63,763 nt of DNA from an uncultured Porphyromonadaceae bacterium (GTDB lineage: Bacteria; Bacteroidota; Bacteroidia; Bacteroidales; Muribaculaceae): assembly GCA_947073495.1 (NCBI GenBank), contig CAMTMX010000007.1, forward strand, positions 1-63,763, written 5' to 3'. The notes under the pieces were generated by a model, which saw only the letters and a program-made list of their open reading frames with translations, did not search any database and was not told the origin of the DNA. Each line of letters opens with the position of its first letter. Position 1 is the stretch's first letter. Shown piece by piece: positions 27,405 through 36,593 of the stretch. Both the position numbers and the translations under genes were made by a program.

Positions 27405-29339
27405 CTATTTTATGATGGCTGCAAATCCACCTCCGTCATACATGGAGACGGTGATTTTGTCACCGGCTTTTACCTTTTTGGTCCGGAGTGCAAAATCTTC
27501 TGCATTCAAGTCTACGTTTACACCATCTTCCCAGGATGTCATGGTTTTATTGCCTTTGATGAAATCAAGTGGAATTTCGAATGTGCCGCCCTTTTCACCT
27601 GTCATGCCTCCGATATACCATGTGTCGCCGTTTCTGCGAGCCACGATAATATGTTCGCCGATTGCTGCCGAGATAACCTTTGTCTCATCCCATACTACAG
27701 GCACTTGAGAAAGGAACTGCATGCATTCCGGTTCTTTTTCATATGCGGTGGGAGTGTCGGCAAGCATCTGGAGCGGACTTTCATAAACCACATACATGCC
27801 GAGTTGGTGACAGCGGGTGCCGACAGAGGCAGGGAGATTGAAGTTGATCTGATGATCTTTTTCATGAAGGTTTTTCATAGCCCCCGGGGTATAGTCCATA
27901 GGTCCGGCAACCATTCTGGTGAAAGGGAGAGTGACATTGTGTTTCGGAGTCACGAAACTGCCCCATTTATGGTTTTCGAGTCCGGCTACACCTTCCGATG
28001 TCAGCACATTGGGGAAAGTATGGATCCATCCGGTAGGTTTATACGCTCCGTGGAAGTCTACAAGCATTTTGTGGTCTACCGCCTTGCGAGCCACCTCATA
28101 GTAGAAATCCACCATTTCCTGGTCGTCACGGTTCATGAAGTCCATCTTGATACCTTTCACACCCCATTCATTAAACTTGTCGAATGCTTCATCAATCTTT
28201 TCACGGAACGGAGCCCATGACACCCAAAGAATAAGGTCTACATTTTTCTTTTTGCCGTATGCGACAAGTTCAGGGATATTGATTTCCGGGATAGTTTTGG
28301 TCACATCCCAAGGTTCGGACCATCCGTCGTCGATCACCACATACTCGATATTGTTGCGTGATGCAAAATCAATGTAATATTTGTAAGTGTCATTGTTGAC
28401 ACCACATTTGAAATCCACTCCGGTAAGCACGAGAGCGTTATACCAGTCCCAGGCGATCTTTCCGGGTTTCACCCAGCTGAAATCGCCCTTAGACTCGGGC
28501 GCGAGTTTGTAGATGAGCTGGTTTGTGATGAGATTGGCATCATTGTCGGTCACAATCATTGCACGCCATGGGAAATTGCGAGTTCCGTTTACTTTTGCTA
28601 TATAGTCCGCACGTTTTGTCGGGAAAATCTGGCGGTCGTCTGTGCGATAGTCTTCAAGTGATACAGCTGCATATTTTCCTGCAAGTTCATGTTTCCCTTG
28701 CTTGCGGAGAAACATTCCGGGATAGCTTTCCAGATCTGATTCGCTGATAAACACTCTCACCTTGTCGTCAGGCTTCAGCAAGATCGGGGTGCTGCAGAAT
28801 TTATCAGTGGCTATTTCTGAAAGTTTCATCGGTTTGAATATAGGCTGCTGTGCGCTGAGCATAGTGCGTTCCTCTGGAAAAAGAGTGTCGAAATCAGCGG
28901 GGAAGCAGAAGGTGGCTTCCTCATTAAGAACTTTTAATGAGTCAGGGAAATCAGTGTGGAAGCGATATGCAAGACCATCGTCGTAGACACGGAATTCAAT
29001 GGCATATCCGTCAGAAAGCAGTTTCATGCTATTGTAGTTGTCGCGTATGGTGGCGCTTTTCTGTCGGATTATTGGTTTTATCGTATTGTCGTGTGAATCT
29101 TTTACCACATCTTTCACTTTCATGTTTCTTCCGATTGTGGCGCCATTGTCGAAAGTCATAGAGATGGGAGATGGATCCAATATTCTTTTACCGTCAAAAT
29201 CTACTTGATAAGTTGTGTTGCCACCGGTGTTGACAGTCACGGAAAGACGGTTGTCGGGCGATTGAACGGAGTATTTTTCTGCTGACATTGAAAAGAAGCA
29301 TATCAGCGAAAAGCCCGTTGCCAGGAGTTTTGAGTTCAT
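27405..29339 (-). CDS. GH97 glycoside hydrolase, first gene of the PUL
   Basis: A 644-residue secreted GH97 paralogue. ATG 29339 gives a signal peptide (MNSKLLATGFSLICFFSMSA). TIM-barrel signatures are KIAWDWYNALVLTGVDF, IEYVVIDDGW, VKGIKMDFMNRDDQEMVDF and GPMDYTPGAM. It shares the order and motifs of the GH97 at 18439-20406 but has diverged well beyond a recent duplication. The Asp of MDFMNRDD again fits the retaining subgroup. It is the promoter-proximal gene, 32 bp before susC. Two GH97 enzymes in one locus suggest a glycan with two alpha-linked side groups, or enzymes in different compartments. Confidence 0.88.
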   Translation of the reverse strand: MNSKLLATGFSLICFFSMSAEKYSVQSPDNRLSVTVNTGGNTTYQVDFDGKRILDPSPISMTFDNGATIGRNMKVKDVVKDSHDNTIKPIIRQKSATIRDNYNSMKLLSDGYAIEFRVYDDGLAYRFHTDFPDSLKVLNEEATFCFPADFDTLFPEERTMLSAQQPIFKPMKLSEIATDKFCSTPILLKPDDKVRVFISESDLESYPGMFLRKQGKHELAGKYAAVSLEDYRTDDRQIFPTKRADYIAKVNGTRNFPWRAMIVTDNDANLITNQLIYKLAPESKGDFSWVKPGKIAWDWYNALVLTGVDFKCGVNNDTYKYYIDFASRNNIEYVVIDDGWSEPWDVTKTIPEINIPELVAYGKKKNVDLILWVSWAPFREKIDEAFDKFNEWGVKGIKMDFMNRDDQEMVDFYYEVARKAVDHKMLVDFHGAYKPTGWIHTFPNVLTSEGVAGLENHKWGSFVTPKHNVTLPFTRMVAGPMDYTPGAMKNLHEKDHQINFNLPASVGTRCHQLGMYVVYESPLQMLADTPTAYEKEPECMQFLSQVPVVWDETKVISAAIGEHIIVARRNGDTWYIGGMTGEKGGTFEIPLDFIKGNKTMTSWEDGVNVDLNAEDFALRTKKVKAGDKITVSMYDGGGFAAIIK

Positions 29340-29368
29340 GATGTTGATGATTTTTGTGAGTTTTGCCG

Positions 29369-29376
29369 CAAAGTTA
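29369..29376 (-). promoter_or_regulatory. Candidate -7 box of the PUL operon
   Basis: The minus strand reads TAACTTTG, a TAnnTTTG match, 29 bp before the GH97 start. There is no clear TTTG -33 element, as expected where an activator such as the HTCS is needed. Confidence 0.5.
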
Positions 29377-29453
29377 TGGATAAGTGTAAACACGGCAGAC
29401 CCGGTGAATCCAAAAAGAGAGCCGGATAGTATTTTGATGAGCCCGATAGTAAA

Positions 29454-29485
29454 AAAGATGCGCCCGAAAATACGGGCGCATCTTT
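29454..29485 (-). terminator. Terminator of the glycosyltransferase operon
   Basis: A perfect 13-bp GC-rich stem (AAAGATGCGCCCG, 29454-29466, with 29473-29485) and 6-nt loop lies 46 bp after the glycosyltransferase stop. It separates the 29.5-39.4 kb gene run from the PUL promoter. Confidence 0.85.
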
Positions 29486-29531
29486 AAAATTTTGATATAT
29501 AAATAGATATGATTTGGAGATAATTTAAAGA

Positions 29532-30626
29532 TTATGGGTTGTAAAGAGGGTCGAGACGTCTGATAAAGTGGATCCAGGATAGCTTTTCATTGAAGGTCTG
29601 GAACGCTCTTTCGCCCATGCGACGCCGAAGGGCAGGGTCTGTGGCTAATTTTCGCATTGCATCGGCGAGTTGTGCCGCATTGCCGGGATAAACCAGAAAT
29701 CCTTCCCTGCCGTCTGTTATGTATTCCGGTTGAGCACCATTTGATGAACATACCTGGGCTCTGCCGCATGCCATATATTCGATGTTGGAAAGTCCGAAGG
29801 CTTCCTCTGTCTGTGAAGGAAGCACGCCGAAATCACTTTCTGCAATCAATTCCATAGGGTCAGGAGTGATCTTATACCAATCGATCATGTCCATGACTCC
29901 ACGTGTGATTGCCCGCCTTCTCAGGCGGTCTATATAATCGGGAGTACCGCTCCCGACAATCCTAAGCCTCATTCTGCTCCCTTTGAGCATAGACATGGCG
30001 TCGATCAATGTCTCAAGGCCTTTTCCGGGAATAATCTGACCATGAAACATAGCGGTGACCGGACCTTTGTCCTTTTCAGGATAGGGTAGGCCGAAGTCTC
30101 GGTTAAGGCTATTGTGGACAACGTGGAGTCTTGACACAGGGAAAGGGAGCTGACGGTTATGCCAGGTTGACAAGAACCGTTCGGCTGCCAGTTGCGACAC
30201 ACATATAATGGCATCAAGATTTCTATAAATTCTTCTGAAAAGCCAGGAGTCTATCCCCTTTTTCACCTTGTGCCGCGTAGCGACAACCCTGATATCTTTT
30301 CTTCCCGCAATTTTACGGGCGAGAAGTGCGGTGAACGCATTTTTGAAACCGTGGGCATGGATTGTTACGCTGTTCTTGTCACATCTTTTCAGTGTCCGGG
30401 CAAGGAGCCTGACGGATTGAAAATCCAGCATGCTTCCAAATGGGGCATGAAGAAGATTGACTCCCTCATTTTCAAAGAAGGAGTCAACAGCTTTTGCATC
30501 TCTTGTGACGGCAAACACTTTCCATCCACGGCTGATATAGTGTCTGCAGATGTCAAGAGAATATCGTTCTACACCTCCCCATCGGTTGGCGGAAAGGATA
30601 TGTATCAGAGTTCTTGATTCAGCCAT
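29532..30626 (-). CDS. GT4-type glycosyltransferase
   Basis: A 364-residue GT-B fold transferase. The N-terminal domain has the glycine loop WGGVERYSLDICRHY. The C-terminal donor-binding domain has FHGQIIPGKGLETLIDA and the E-x7-E motif in EEAFGLSNIEYMACGRAQV. It is soluble and probably works at the inner face of the cytoplasmic membrane on a surface glycan. Acceptor and donor cannot be read from sequence. It ends the long minus-strand run and lies 48 bp after the alanine-dehydrogenase-like gene. Confidence 0.88.
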   Translation of the reverse strand: MAESRTLIHILSANRWGGVERYSLDICRHYISRGWKVFAVTRDAKAVDSFFENEGVNLLHAPFGSMLDFQSVRLLARTLKRCDKNSVTIHAHGFKNAFTALLARKIAGRKDIRVVATRHKVKKGIDSWLFRRIYRNLDAIICVSQLAAERFLSTWHNRQLPFPVSRLHVVHNSLNRDFGLPYPEKDKGPVTAMFHGQIIPGKGLETLIDAMSMLKGSRMRLRIVGSGTPDYIDRLRRRAITRGVMDMIDWYKITPDPMELIAESDFGVLPSQTEEAFGLSNIEYMACGRAQVCSSNGAQPEYITDGREGFLVYPGNAAQLADAMRKLATDPALRRRMGERAFQTFNEKLSWIHFIRRLDPLYNP

Positions 30627-30674
30627 TTCCGAATACGAGATTCCTCTTTCCTGTTGGCATGAAATCTATAAAAA

Positions 30675-31784
30675 TCAATTTGAGGCAGCAATCATTACTT
30701 TGATATCGACACAAGACATATTGACGCATGACGCCACAAGCTTGTCGACAAGTTTGCCTTTGTATGTGATAATGCCACATTGCACACCGGGTGTGGATGC
30801 GACCATGTTGTTGATTCCACCCTTGATAAGGGCGTCACTAAAGAAGTTTACGAGAATATTTGAGAGAGCCATAGCCACCGTTCTTGGAACGGAAATGGAT
30901 GGGTGAGTCTCGTCGAAATTCAATACGTAAACAGAATCTTTAAGTGCCACTGAAAGATTCTTGGGGAATTCGAATGGGCGGGTGCATTGGCTTATCAGTA
31001 TCACATCAGCACTTTTGACTTTGTTGAAAAGCACTCTCGGATGGATGGCAATGGTGTTGAGTGAGTCTCCACAAATCTGCTTTGCAACCTGCATTGCAGA
31101 GATGTCGTTGTTCATAAGTGTGACATATGCGCCTGCCGCCATTGCCGCCTTGGCTGCTGAATAAGCAGTGGTGCCGTCGCCGATTACAAGCACTTCGCAG
31201 GGATTTATGCCTGCAACTCCGGCAAGGAGCACTCCTTTGCCGCCTCCCACGTATGAAAGGAATTCCTGTGCATATATCACGGCGCCTCTTCCATCGATTT
31301 CGTCAATGACATTGGCAAACACGGGCTCGTCGTTATAACTCAGCATATTGTCGAGACATCCGGCGGTTATGTCTCTTTCGAGCAATGCCTTTACGACCGG
31401 AGCTTCAAACAGCGTGCTTCCCATCATGGAGAAGACGGTCGCCCCCTTTTTCATTTTCTTTACGTCTTTGGCATGAAGGGGCTGATAAGACAAGACCACG
31501 TCTGCCTGCAAGGCTTCCTCCCGGGTCACTATTTCCACACCAAATTCTTTGTAAGAAGAGTCTGGGAAACTGATATCGGTGGCTGCCCCTTTCTCCATAA
31601 GTATACGGATATTGGAAGACGTCAGCAATCCGGAACCTTCAGGAGTGAGAAGGAAACGGGTTTCATCGGTATCGGCATAATTCCCGACAAGCCCTATGGT
31701 TAACGACTTTGGAGCTTCTTCTTTTATTGCTACCTGGGGCAGTGGATCCAGTTCTGTAGCCTTTTTGTGTTCTTGTCCGGTCAT
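30675..31784 (-). CDS. Alanine dehydrogenase/transhydrogenase-fold protein, divergent
   Basis: A 369-residue protein of the alanine dehydrogenase/PNT family. Family landmarks are ETRFLLTPEG (usual ENRVALTP), GGKGVLLAGVAGI, a Rossmann strand VLVIGDGTTAYSAAKAA and SVPRTVAMALSNI. Compared by eye with Bacillus Ald, the catalytic Lys (in VKVKEP) reads LSYQPL and the catalytic His (in YLHLA) reads FSMMGS. The Asp in the NFDETHP region is kept. It may therefore not deaminate alanine. The same divergent form may be common in Bacteroidales; I could not check. It lies 101 bp after shikimate kinase. Confidence 0.75.
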   Translation of the reverse strand: MTGQEHKKATELDPLPQVAIKEEAPKSLTIGLVGNYADTDETRFLLTPEGSGLLTSSNIRILMEKGAATDISFPDSSYKEFGVEIVTREEALQADVVLSYQPLHAKDVKKMKKGATVFSMMGSTLFEAPVVKALLERDITAGCLDNMLSYNDEPVFANVIDEIDGRGAVIYAQEFLSYVGGGKGVLLAGVAGINPCEVLVIGDGTTAYSAAKAAMAAGAYVTLMNNDISAMQVAKQICGDSLNTIAIHPRVLFNKVKSADVILISQCTRPFEFPKNLSVALKDSVYVLNFDETHPSISVPRTVAMALSNILVNFFSDALIKGGINNMVASTPGVQCGIITYKGKLVDKLVASCVNMSCVDIKVMIAASN

Positions 31785-31885
31785 ATTCAGAGGATTTTTT
31801 TAGATTGACTTGTAACTAATTTACAAGGATAGGGAAATCCTTTTTACAAAATTAATAAAATGATTCCGTTTCCACAAACTGAAAA

Positions 31886-32428
31886 TCAGTCTTCGGCTTG
31901 CAGGAGCTGATGAGAGGCGAGAAATTGGGCGATATTTTCATCAATCTGCCGACGGTCTTCGAGAGAATCCCCTTTCCATATAACTTTGGCTTTCGAATAG
32001 AAAGGTTCTCTTTTTTCAAGTTGCGATGAGATTATGTCGCGTATTTCTTCGTCAGTGTGTCCTGCAAGAAGCGGACGTTTTTCACGTTTGCGTATAAGCC
32101 TGGAGAACAGACATTCGTGGCTCGCTTTTAGCCAAAGGGTTGTGCCCCTGTCGTTCATGTGGTCTATATTGTCGAAAAAACACGGTGTTCCCCCTCCGCA
32201 AGATATGATGATGTCTTCGAAATCCGCCACTTCATGCAGCATCTCTCTCTCTATTTTGCGGAACCCGTCTTCCCCGTAGCGGTCAAAAATCTCACGTACG
32301 GTTGCATGATATCTTTGTTCGATATAGAAATCGAGATCAATAAATTGAATGCCTGTGGCTGCAGAGAGTGCTTTGCCGAATGTGGTTTTCCCACATCCCA
32401 TATATCCTATTATAAAAAGAGGTTTCAT
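31886..32428 (-). CDS. aroK: Shikimate kinase
   Basis: A 180-residue P-loop kinase making shikimate 3-phosphate. The Walker A is GYMGCGKTTFGKAL (residues 8-21), the substrate-binding Asp-Arg region is DLDFYIEQRY with FRKIEREML, then SCGGGTPCF and a LID with RKREKRPLLAG. I start at ATG 32428; the longer ORF would overlap the upstream gene's end by 20 bp, while this start leaves 25 bp. Confidence 0.93.
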   Translation of the reverse strand: MKPLFIIGYMGCGKTTFGKALSAATGIQFIDLDFYIEQRYHATVREIFDRYGEDGFRKIEREMLHEVADFEDIIISCGGGTPCFFDNIDHMNDRGTTLWLKASHECLFSRLIRKREKRPLLAGHTDEEIRDIISSQLEKREPFYSKAKVIWKGDSLEDRRQIDENIAQFLASHQLLQAED

Positions 32429-32453
32429 ATGTTTTATGTTTTTAAATCGGTGT

Positions 32454-35400
32454 TTATCTTGGTCTTCCTTCAAACGGAAAGATGTCCGGTTCAGGTAAAA
32501 TATTTTTCAAGGAATCGCATTCTTTTGCCATTTTCTCAAGGCGAGGAATTATGGATATCAGCCTTCGGGATGAGTTCGAGACAGTGTGCCGTCTCCATAT
32601 GGGTAGGGAGGCATAATAATTTTTCCATTGCCTTGATTCTTTCAGCATATTATCGATTGAGTATGAGGCTTGTTGCGCTTGCGGCTTATCTTTGGTTCTT
32701 TTGGCGATATCAATCTTAAGACGAGCAAATTCGATACCTTCATGGAATGTAGAGTCGGCAAGTGTGAACGATCCTGCCGGTATGCGGCTGTAAGGGTAGA
32801 GGAATTCAAGAAGGAATAAAATAGATTTGGCGTCTTTGCAATAGCCCGCTTCAAAAAACTGGCGTGCTGCCAAGATTATTTCTCCCCGTTGCCTTCTGAC
32901 TTGATCAGCGATTACAGGATCTGTCCGAAGAGTAGGGATAGTATCTCTGTTTGGGAGAAATAATGGTGGTTCCAGATTTTTTGCCAATGTTGCAAGATGA
33001 ATGGAGTCTGTCATTCCAGGTACATACGCATCGACAAAAGGAAGCCGGCGGGTCGACGATTTAAAAGGGCGGTAAAAGTCTGACGATATCGCTGTGTGGA
33101 AATAGACGTTGCGGGGAGAATCGGATTCGGCATTGGTTGCCAGCATATCGAGAAGCATCAGTTTGCGAAACGGAAGCATGGATGACCCGTTGGCAAAATC
33201 TTTAAGATCGATTGTCAATGTGTCATTATCGTTTTTTCCGGGCAATGTCACTATCCGGTTGTGTAATGTAGGGGTTTTCTCTCCGGAGGTGTAAAGATTT
33301 CTTAAGGCATCGATCGCCGGTATTGCCGTGGTGTCGGCATCAGGCGCGATCCGTGTATAGGAGTAAGCACCATATGCAATGTCGGCGGGAGTGGCTGTAA
33401 ACGCTACGCCCCGTTCTCCTTGTTTCATAAGGTTGACCACATATTCGGGTATGGCAAAATAAGACACGTCGATCACAGTGTGTTGTCTGCCGGTGTTCAT
33501 CACCTCTTGTGCATACCACATTGGGAAAGTGAAATTATCCCCTTGTGTGAAAATGATTGCAGGAGTTTCAGTCAGCAACAGATTGGAAGCGTAGTCGAAT
33601 GGCTCGGAACGACCTGTCCGGTCATGGTCATCCCAATTTTCATGAAGCATAATGATGGGAATAGCCACAGCGACAACGGCAGTTGACATGATTGCGATCG
33701 TTTCGTTCACTTTATACTTAACCATCCACAAGCATATGGCGGTGATGCCGAATCCTATCCATATTGAAAATGCCATGTAGGATCCGAGAAACGAATAATC
33801 ACGTTCACGGGGTTCTCCCGGCAATTGGTTCAGATATACAACGATTGCCAACCCTGTCATAATGAACAAGAGAGTTATAACAGCCAATGCCTGATGTCCG
33901 GACTTTCCTGAACAAAACAGAAAAATTATGCCTGTTATCCCAAGTATAAACGGCAAGCAATAATAGACGTTGTGTCCGTTGTTGTGCGACGATGCGTTTG
34001 CGGGCATAAGCGTCTGATCTCCGAGCATTGCATTGTCGATAAAAGGGAATCCTGTGATAAAATTCCCATGGTCGATCTCTCCGGTGGAGGGAAAATCGTT
34101 CTGTCTTCCCATAAAATTCCAGAGCAGATAGCGGAAATACATATATCCCACTTGATAGGAAAGGAAGAAATTGAGATTTTGCAGGTAAGTGGGCCGATAT
34201 GAGAAACTCTTTTCCCGGTTGCCGGAAGGGGATATTTTCCCGACCGGTCTCCCGAGAGTGTCGATTGCTTCCGAGATTTCAATTTTGTCCATCGACTCTT
34301 TCGTCATCCCTACCCATGATTCGTAACTTTCAATATCAGATTGAGATGTGCCGGTGATACGGGGGAAAAACATGTTGAGCTCCGGGGTTGTGACTCTTGA
34401 AAAAGAATAATCCGAAAGGATATAACCTTCTCTCTTTTTGATGATTTCTGAATTGTTGGCTGAATCTTTTTCGGATAGCATTCTGCTTCTGTAGCTCAAC
34501 TTGGCGTCGGTCATTACGGGAGCATATTTTGCTTTCCCTTTTTTCAGACGATACAGGGAATATCCGGGCAGATTGTTCCCGGGCGTCCATGTCTCTTCAT
34601 ACATAGGTCTGCTATATGGGGTCGCTCCATAAAACAGGGGAGTGGATCCATATTGGTCGCGGGCTATATAGGAGGATAGGGCGAAAATGTCGGTGGGTGC
34701 CCCTTCGTTCATAGGAGGAGAGGCATAACCCCGGATAAGGATGAGTGCGAATGATGAATACCCCAATAATATGAATGCCAAGGAGAATATACATGAAATG
34801 ACCTTTGCCCTGTCCCAATGCAAACAATAGACTACTGCGACACTGGAAATTGTCGACAATATGGCGGCAATTATAAGATCGCCTTTGAATACAAAGATTC
34901 CGGAAAGCCATATAAACGCAGACATTGAAATTGCTGTGACGCATCTTGCCCCATTGGTCGCGACTGCTACAGCGATAACCGCAGCAATTACAAGCATAAT
35001 AAGATAGATGTAAACTCCGGAGAAATATGGCATACCTAATGAATTGACTGCACGCAGTTCAAATGTCTGCATCCACGACAGCGTGCCGTTCATCATGCCG
35101 ATCAATATCAGGATGATGATTATAAACGATATGAAAATTGCTATCCATGCTCTCAGGGCGCTTTTCCCATATGGATATTTCCTAAAAACATATATGAGGG
35201 AAAGAACGGGAATGCAAAGCAGATTAAGCTGATGAACGCCGATGGATAGTCCGGTGATATACGCAATCAGAATCAAAAGCCGCTTCCTGTGGGCATGATT
35301 GTATGTTTTTGCCCACTTGATCATCAGCCATATCACAAGCGATGTCAGAAATGCCGACATGGCATACACTTCCGCCTCGACCGCAGAAAACCATGCGGAA

Positions 35401-35825
35401 TCGCAAAATGCAAACGTCATTCCGGCGGTAACAGCCGCGATGGAAGATATCAGAGTAACAAAAAAAGTCGGTTGATTATGTTTGTGCAGGTATTTTGTTG
35501 CTACATAAAAAGATATGGAAAAAGTGATTTTTGTAAGTAAAAAAGCGGCGAGAGCCATGAATAGGCTGCTGCATAGCCCGATTACAAGTGCATGATATTC
35601 TGCGGAAAACGGAATTGTGGCAAATCTCATGGCGAGCATCCAGAAAGGATTGCCTGGAGGATGGCCGATTTCAAGCAAAGAGGCGCATGTGATGTATTCG
35701 GGGCAGTCCCAGAAAGAGGCGGAACGATCAACTGTGACGCCATATGTCAACAATGCGGTAATGAAGACAATACTGCTTAAGCCGGTCTCTGTTATACGAT
35801 CAATATTTTTGCCTATTATGCTCAT
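32454..35825 (-). CDS. DUF2723 multi-pass membrane protein (GT-C-like)
   Basis: A 1123-residue membrane protein of the DUF2723/TMEM260 family, related to protein O-mannosyltransferases. The family start is complete: FITALLTYGVTVDRSASFWDCPEYITCASLLEIGHPPGNPF. About a dozen membrane helices fill residues 15-780 (SIWIGFGITAICLWM among the last), and a soluble C-terminal domain follows. Bacteroidales relatives are linked to protein glycosylation, but the function of this one is unproven. It starts 6 bp after the SDR gene, so it shares a transcript with the steroid-type cluster. Confidence 0.88.
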   Translation of the reverse strand: MSIIGKNIDRITETGLSSIVFITALLTYGVTVDRSASFWDCPEYITCASLLEIGHPPGNPFWMLAMRFATIPFSAEYHALVIGLCSSLFMALAAFLLTKITFSISFYVATKYLHKHNQPTFFVTLISSIAAVTAGMTFAFCDSAWFSAVEAEVYAMSAFLTSLVIWLMIKWAKTYNHAHRKRLLILIAYITGLSIGVHQLNLLCIPVLSLIYVFRKYPYGKSALRAWIAIFISFIIIILILIGMMNGTLSWMQTFELRAVNSLGMPYFSGVYIYLIMLVIAAVIAVAVATNGARCVTAISMSAFIWLSGIFVFKGDLIIAAILSTISSVAVVYCLHWDRAKVISCIFSLAFILLGYSSFALILIRGYASPPMNEGAPTDIFALSSYIARDQYGSTPLFYGATPYSRPMYEETWTPGNNLPGYSLYRLKKGKAKYAPVMTDAKLSYRSRMLSEKDSANNSEIIKKREGYILSDYSFSRVTTPELNMFFPRITGTSQSDIESYESWVGMTKESMDKIEISEAIDTLGRPVGKISPSGNREKSFSYRPTYLQNLNFFLSYQVGYMYFRYLLWNFMGRQNDFPSTGEIDHGNFITGFPFIDNAMLGDQTLMPANASSHNNGHNVYYCLPFILGITGIIFLFCSGKSGHQALAVITLLFIMTGLAIVVYLNQLPGEPRERDYSFLGSYMAFSIWIGFGITAICLWMVKYKVNETIAIMSTAVVAVAIPIIMLHENWDDHDRTGRSEPFDYASNLLLTETPAIIFTQGDNFTFPMWYAQEVMNTGRQHTVIDVSYFAIPEYVVNLMKQGERGVAFTATPADIAYGAYSYTRIAPDADTTAIPAIDALRNLYTSGEKTPTLHNRIVTLPGKNDNDTLTIDLKDFANGSSMLPFRKLMLLDMLATNAESDSPRNVYFHTAISSDFYRPFKSSTRRLPFVDAYVPGMTDSIHLATLAKNLEPPLFLPNRDTIPTLRTDPVIADQVRRQRGEIILAARQFFEAGYCKDAKSILFLLEFLYPYSRIPAGSFTLADSTFHEGIEFARLKIDIAKRTKDKPQAQQASYSIDNMLKESRQWKNYYASLPIWRRHTVSNSSRRLISIIPRLEKMAKECDSLKNILPEPDIFPFEGRPR

Positions 35826-35831
35826 GGATTG

Positions 35832-36593
35832 TTAAAGATCAAGTTTCTTTTTGTTTCTGGTTTTCCCCAGAGGCGAGAGGAATATATATCCGGATTTGGG
35901 AGATTCCAGCGCTCTGACAGAAGTTTTTGCGGCTGTCGACGGTTTCAGACAGAAAGGACGGAAGAAGATGTCGGTCAGTCTGTCGAACCATCTGCCCATG
36001 GAGAGCATTGGGGTGTCGACCACGCCCGGATCGGCGCAATTGATTCTAATGCTTCTTTTCTGAAGGTCTTTGTCGGATGCGATTGCGGCTGCGTAGCGTG
36101 TGATAAGTTTTTTCGAGAGAGCGTATGTCTTCAGCCTTCCGAATTTTGATTCGGGGATATCGTCATTTAACCGTTGGAAAGGATACCACCGACGGGTGGC
36201 TGACGTGGTGAAGACAACAGCTCCGCCGTCGTTGATCCTGTCGATAAGAAGTTCCGTAAGCAGACGGGTGTTGTGATAGTTCACATTCAGGGTGTCTTCG
36301 TGACCGTCACCGTCAAGGATATACTTGCCGTTCATGACCCCGGCATTATTTATGATCGCGTCGAGACATTCGCCTGAAAGATGGTTTGACGCCCTGCTTA
36401 CAGAAGAGGCATCAGACAGGTCAATAATAACTATCCCCGGACGCTTGCCATAAATAAATTCTATCTCTTCCGCAAGGATTTCGCCTTTTTTTTTCGAACG
36501 GCATCCCAAAATGATGTCGTGCCCCTTGCTTGCGAGCAGGCAAGCGATTTCTTTCCCTATAGCTCCCGTGGCTCCTGTGATTAATATTTTCAT
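35832..36593 (-). CDS. Short-chain dehydrogenase (retinol-dehydrogenase-like)
   Basis: A 253-residue NAD(P)-dependent oxidoreductase. Cofactor motif TGATGAIG (7-14), NNAG (about 90) and the catalytic Ser and Tyr-x3-Lys (FTTSATRRW, YALSKK) are intact. Its start overlaps the stop of the neighbouring SDR gene by 4 bp, so they are translationally coupled. Beside a 5-alpha-reductase homologue and a flavin enoyl reductase, a hydroxysteroid dehydrogenase role is a reasonable guess. Substrate is unproven. Confidence 0.88.
   Translation of the reverse strand: MKILITGATGAIGKEIACLLASKGHDIILGCRSKKKGEILAEEIEFIYGKRPGIVIIDLSDASSVSRASNHLSGECLDAIINNAGVMNGKYILDGDGHEDTLNVNYHNTRLLTELLIDRINDGGAVVFTTSATRRWYPFQRLNDDIPESKFGRLKTYALSKKLITRYAAAIASDKDLQKRSIRINCADPGVVDTPMLSMGRWFDRLTDIFFRPFCLKPSTAAKTSVRALESPKSGYIFLSPLGKTRNKKKLDL

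Noticed and set aside
30192-30617. 141-codon plus-strand frame
   Set aside because: It is antisense to the glycosyltransferase gene, whose motifs are intact.
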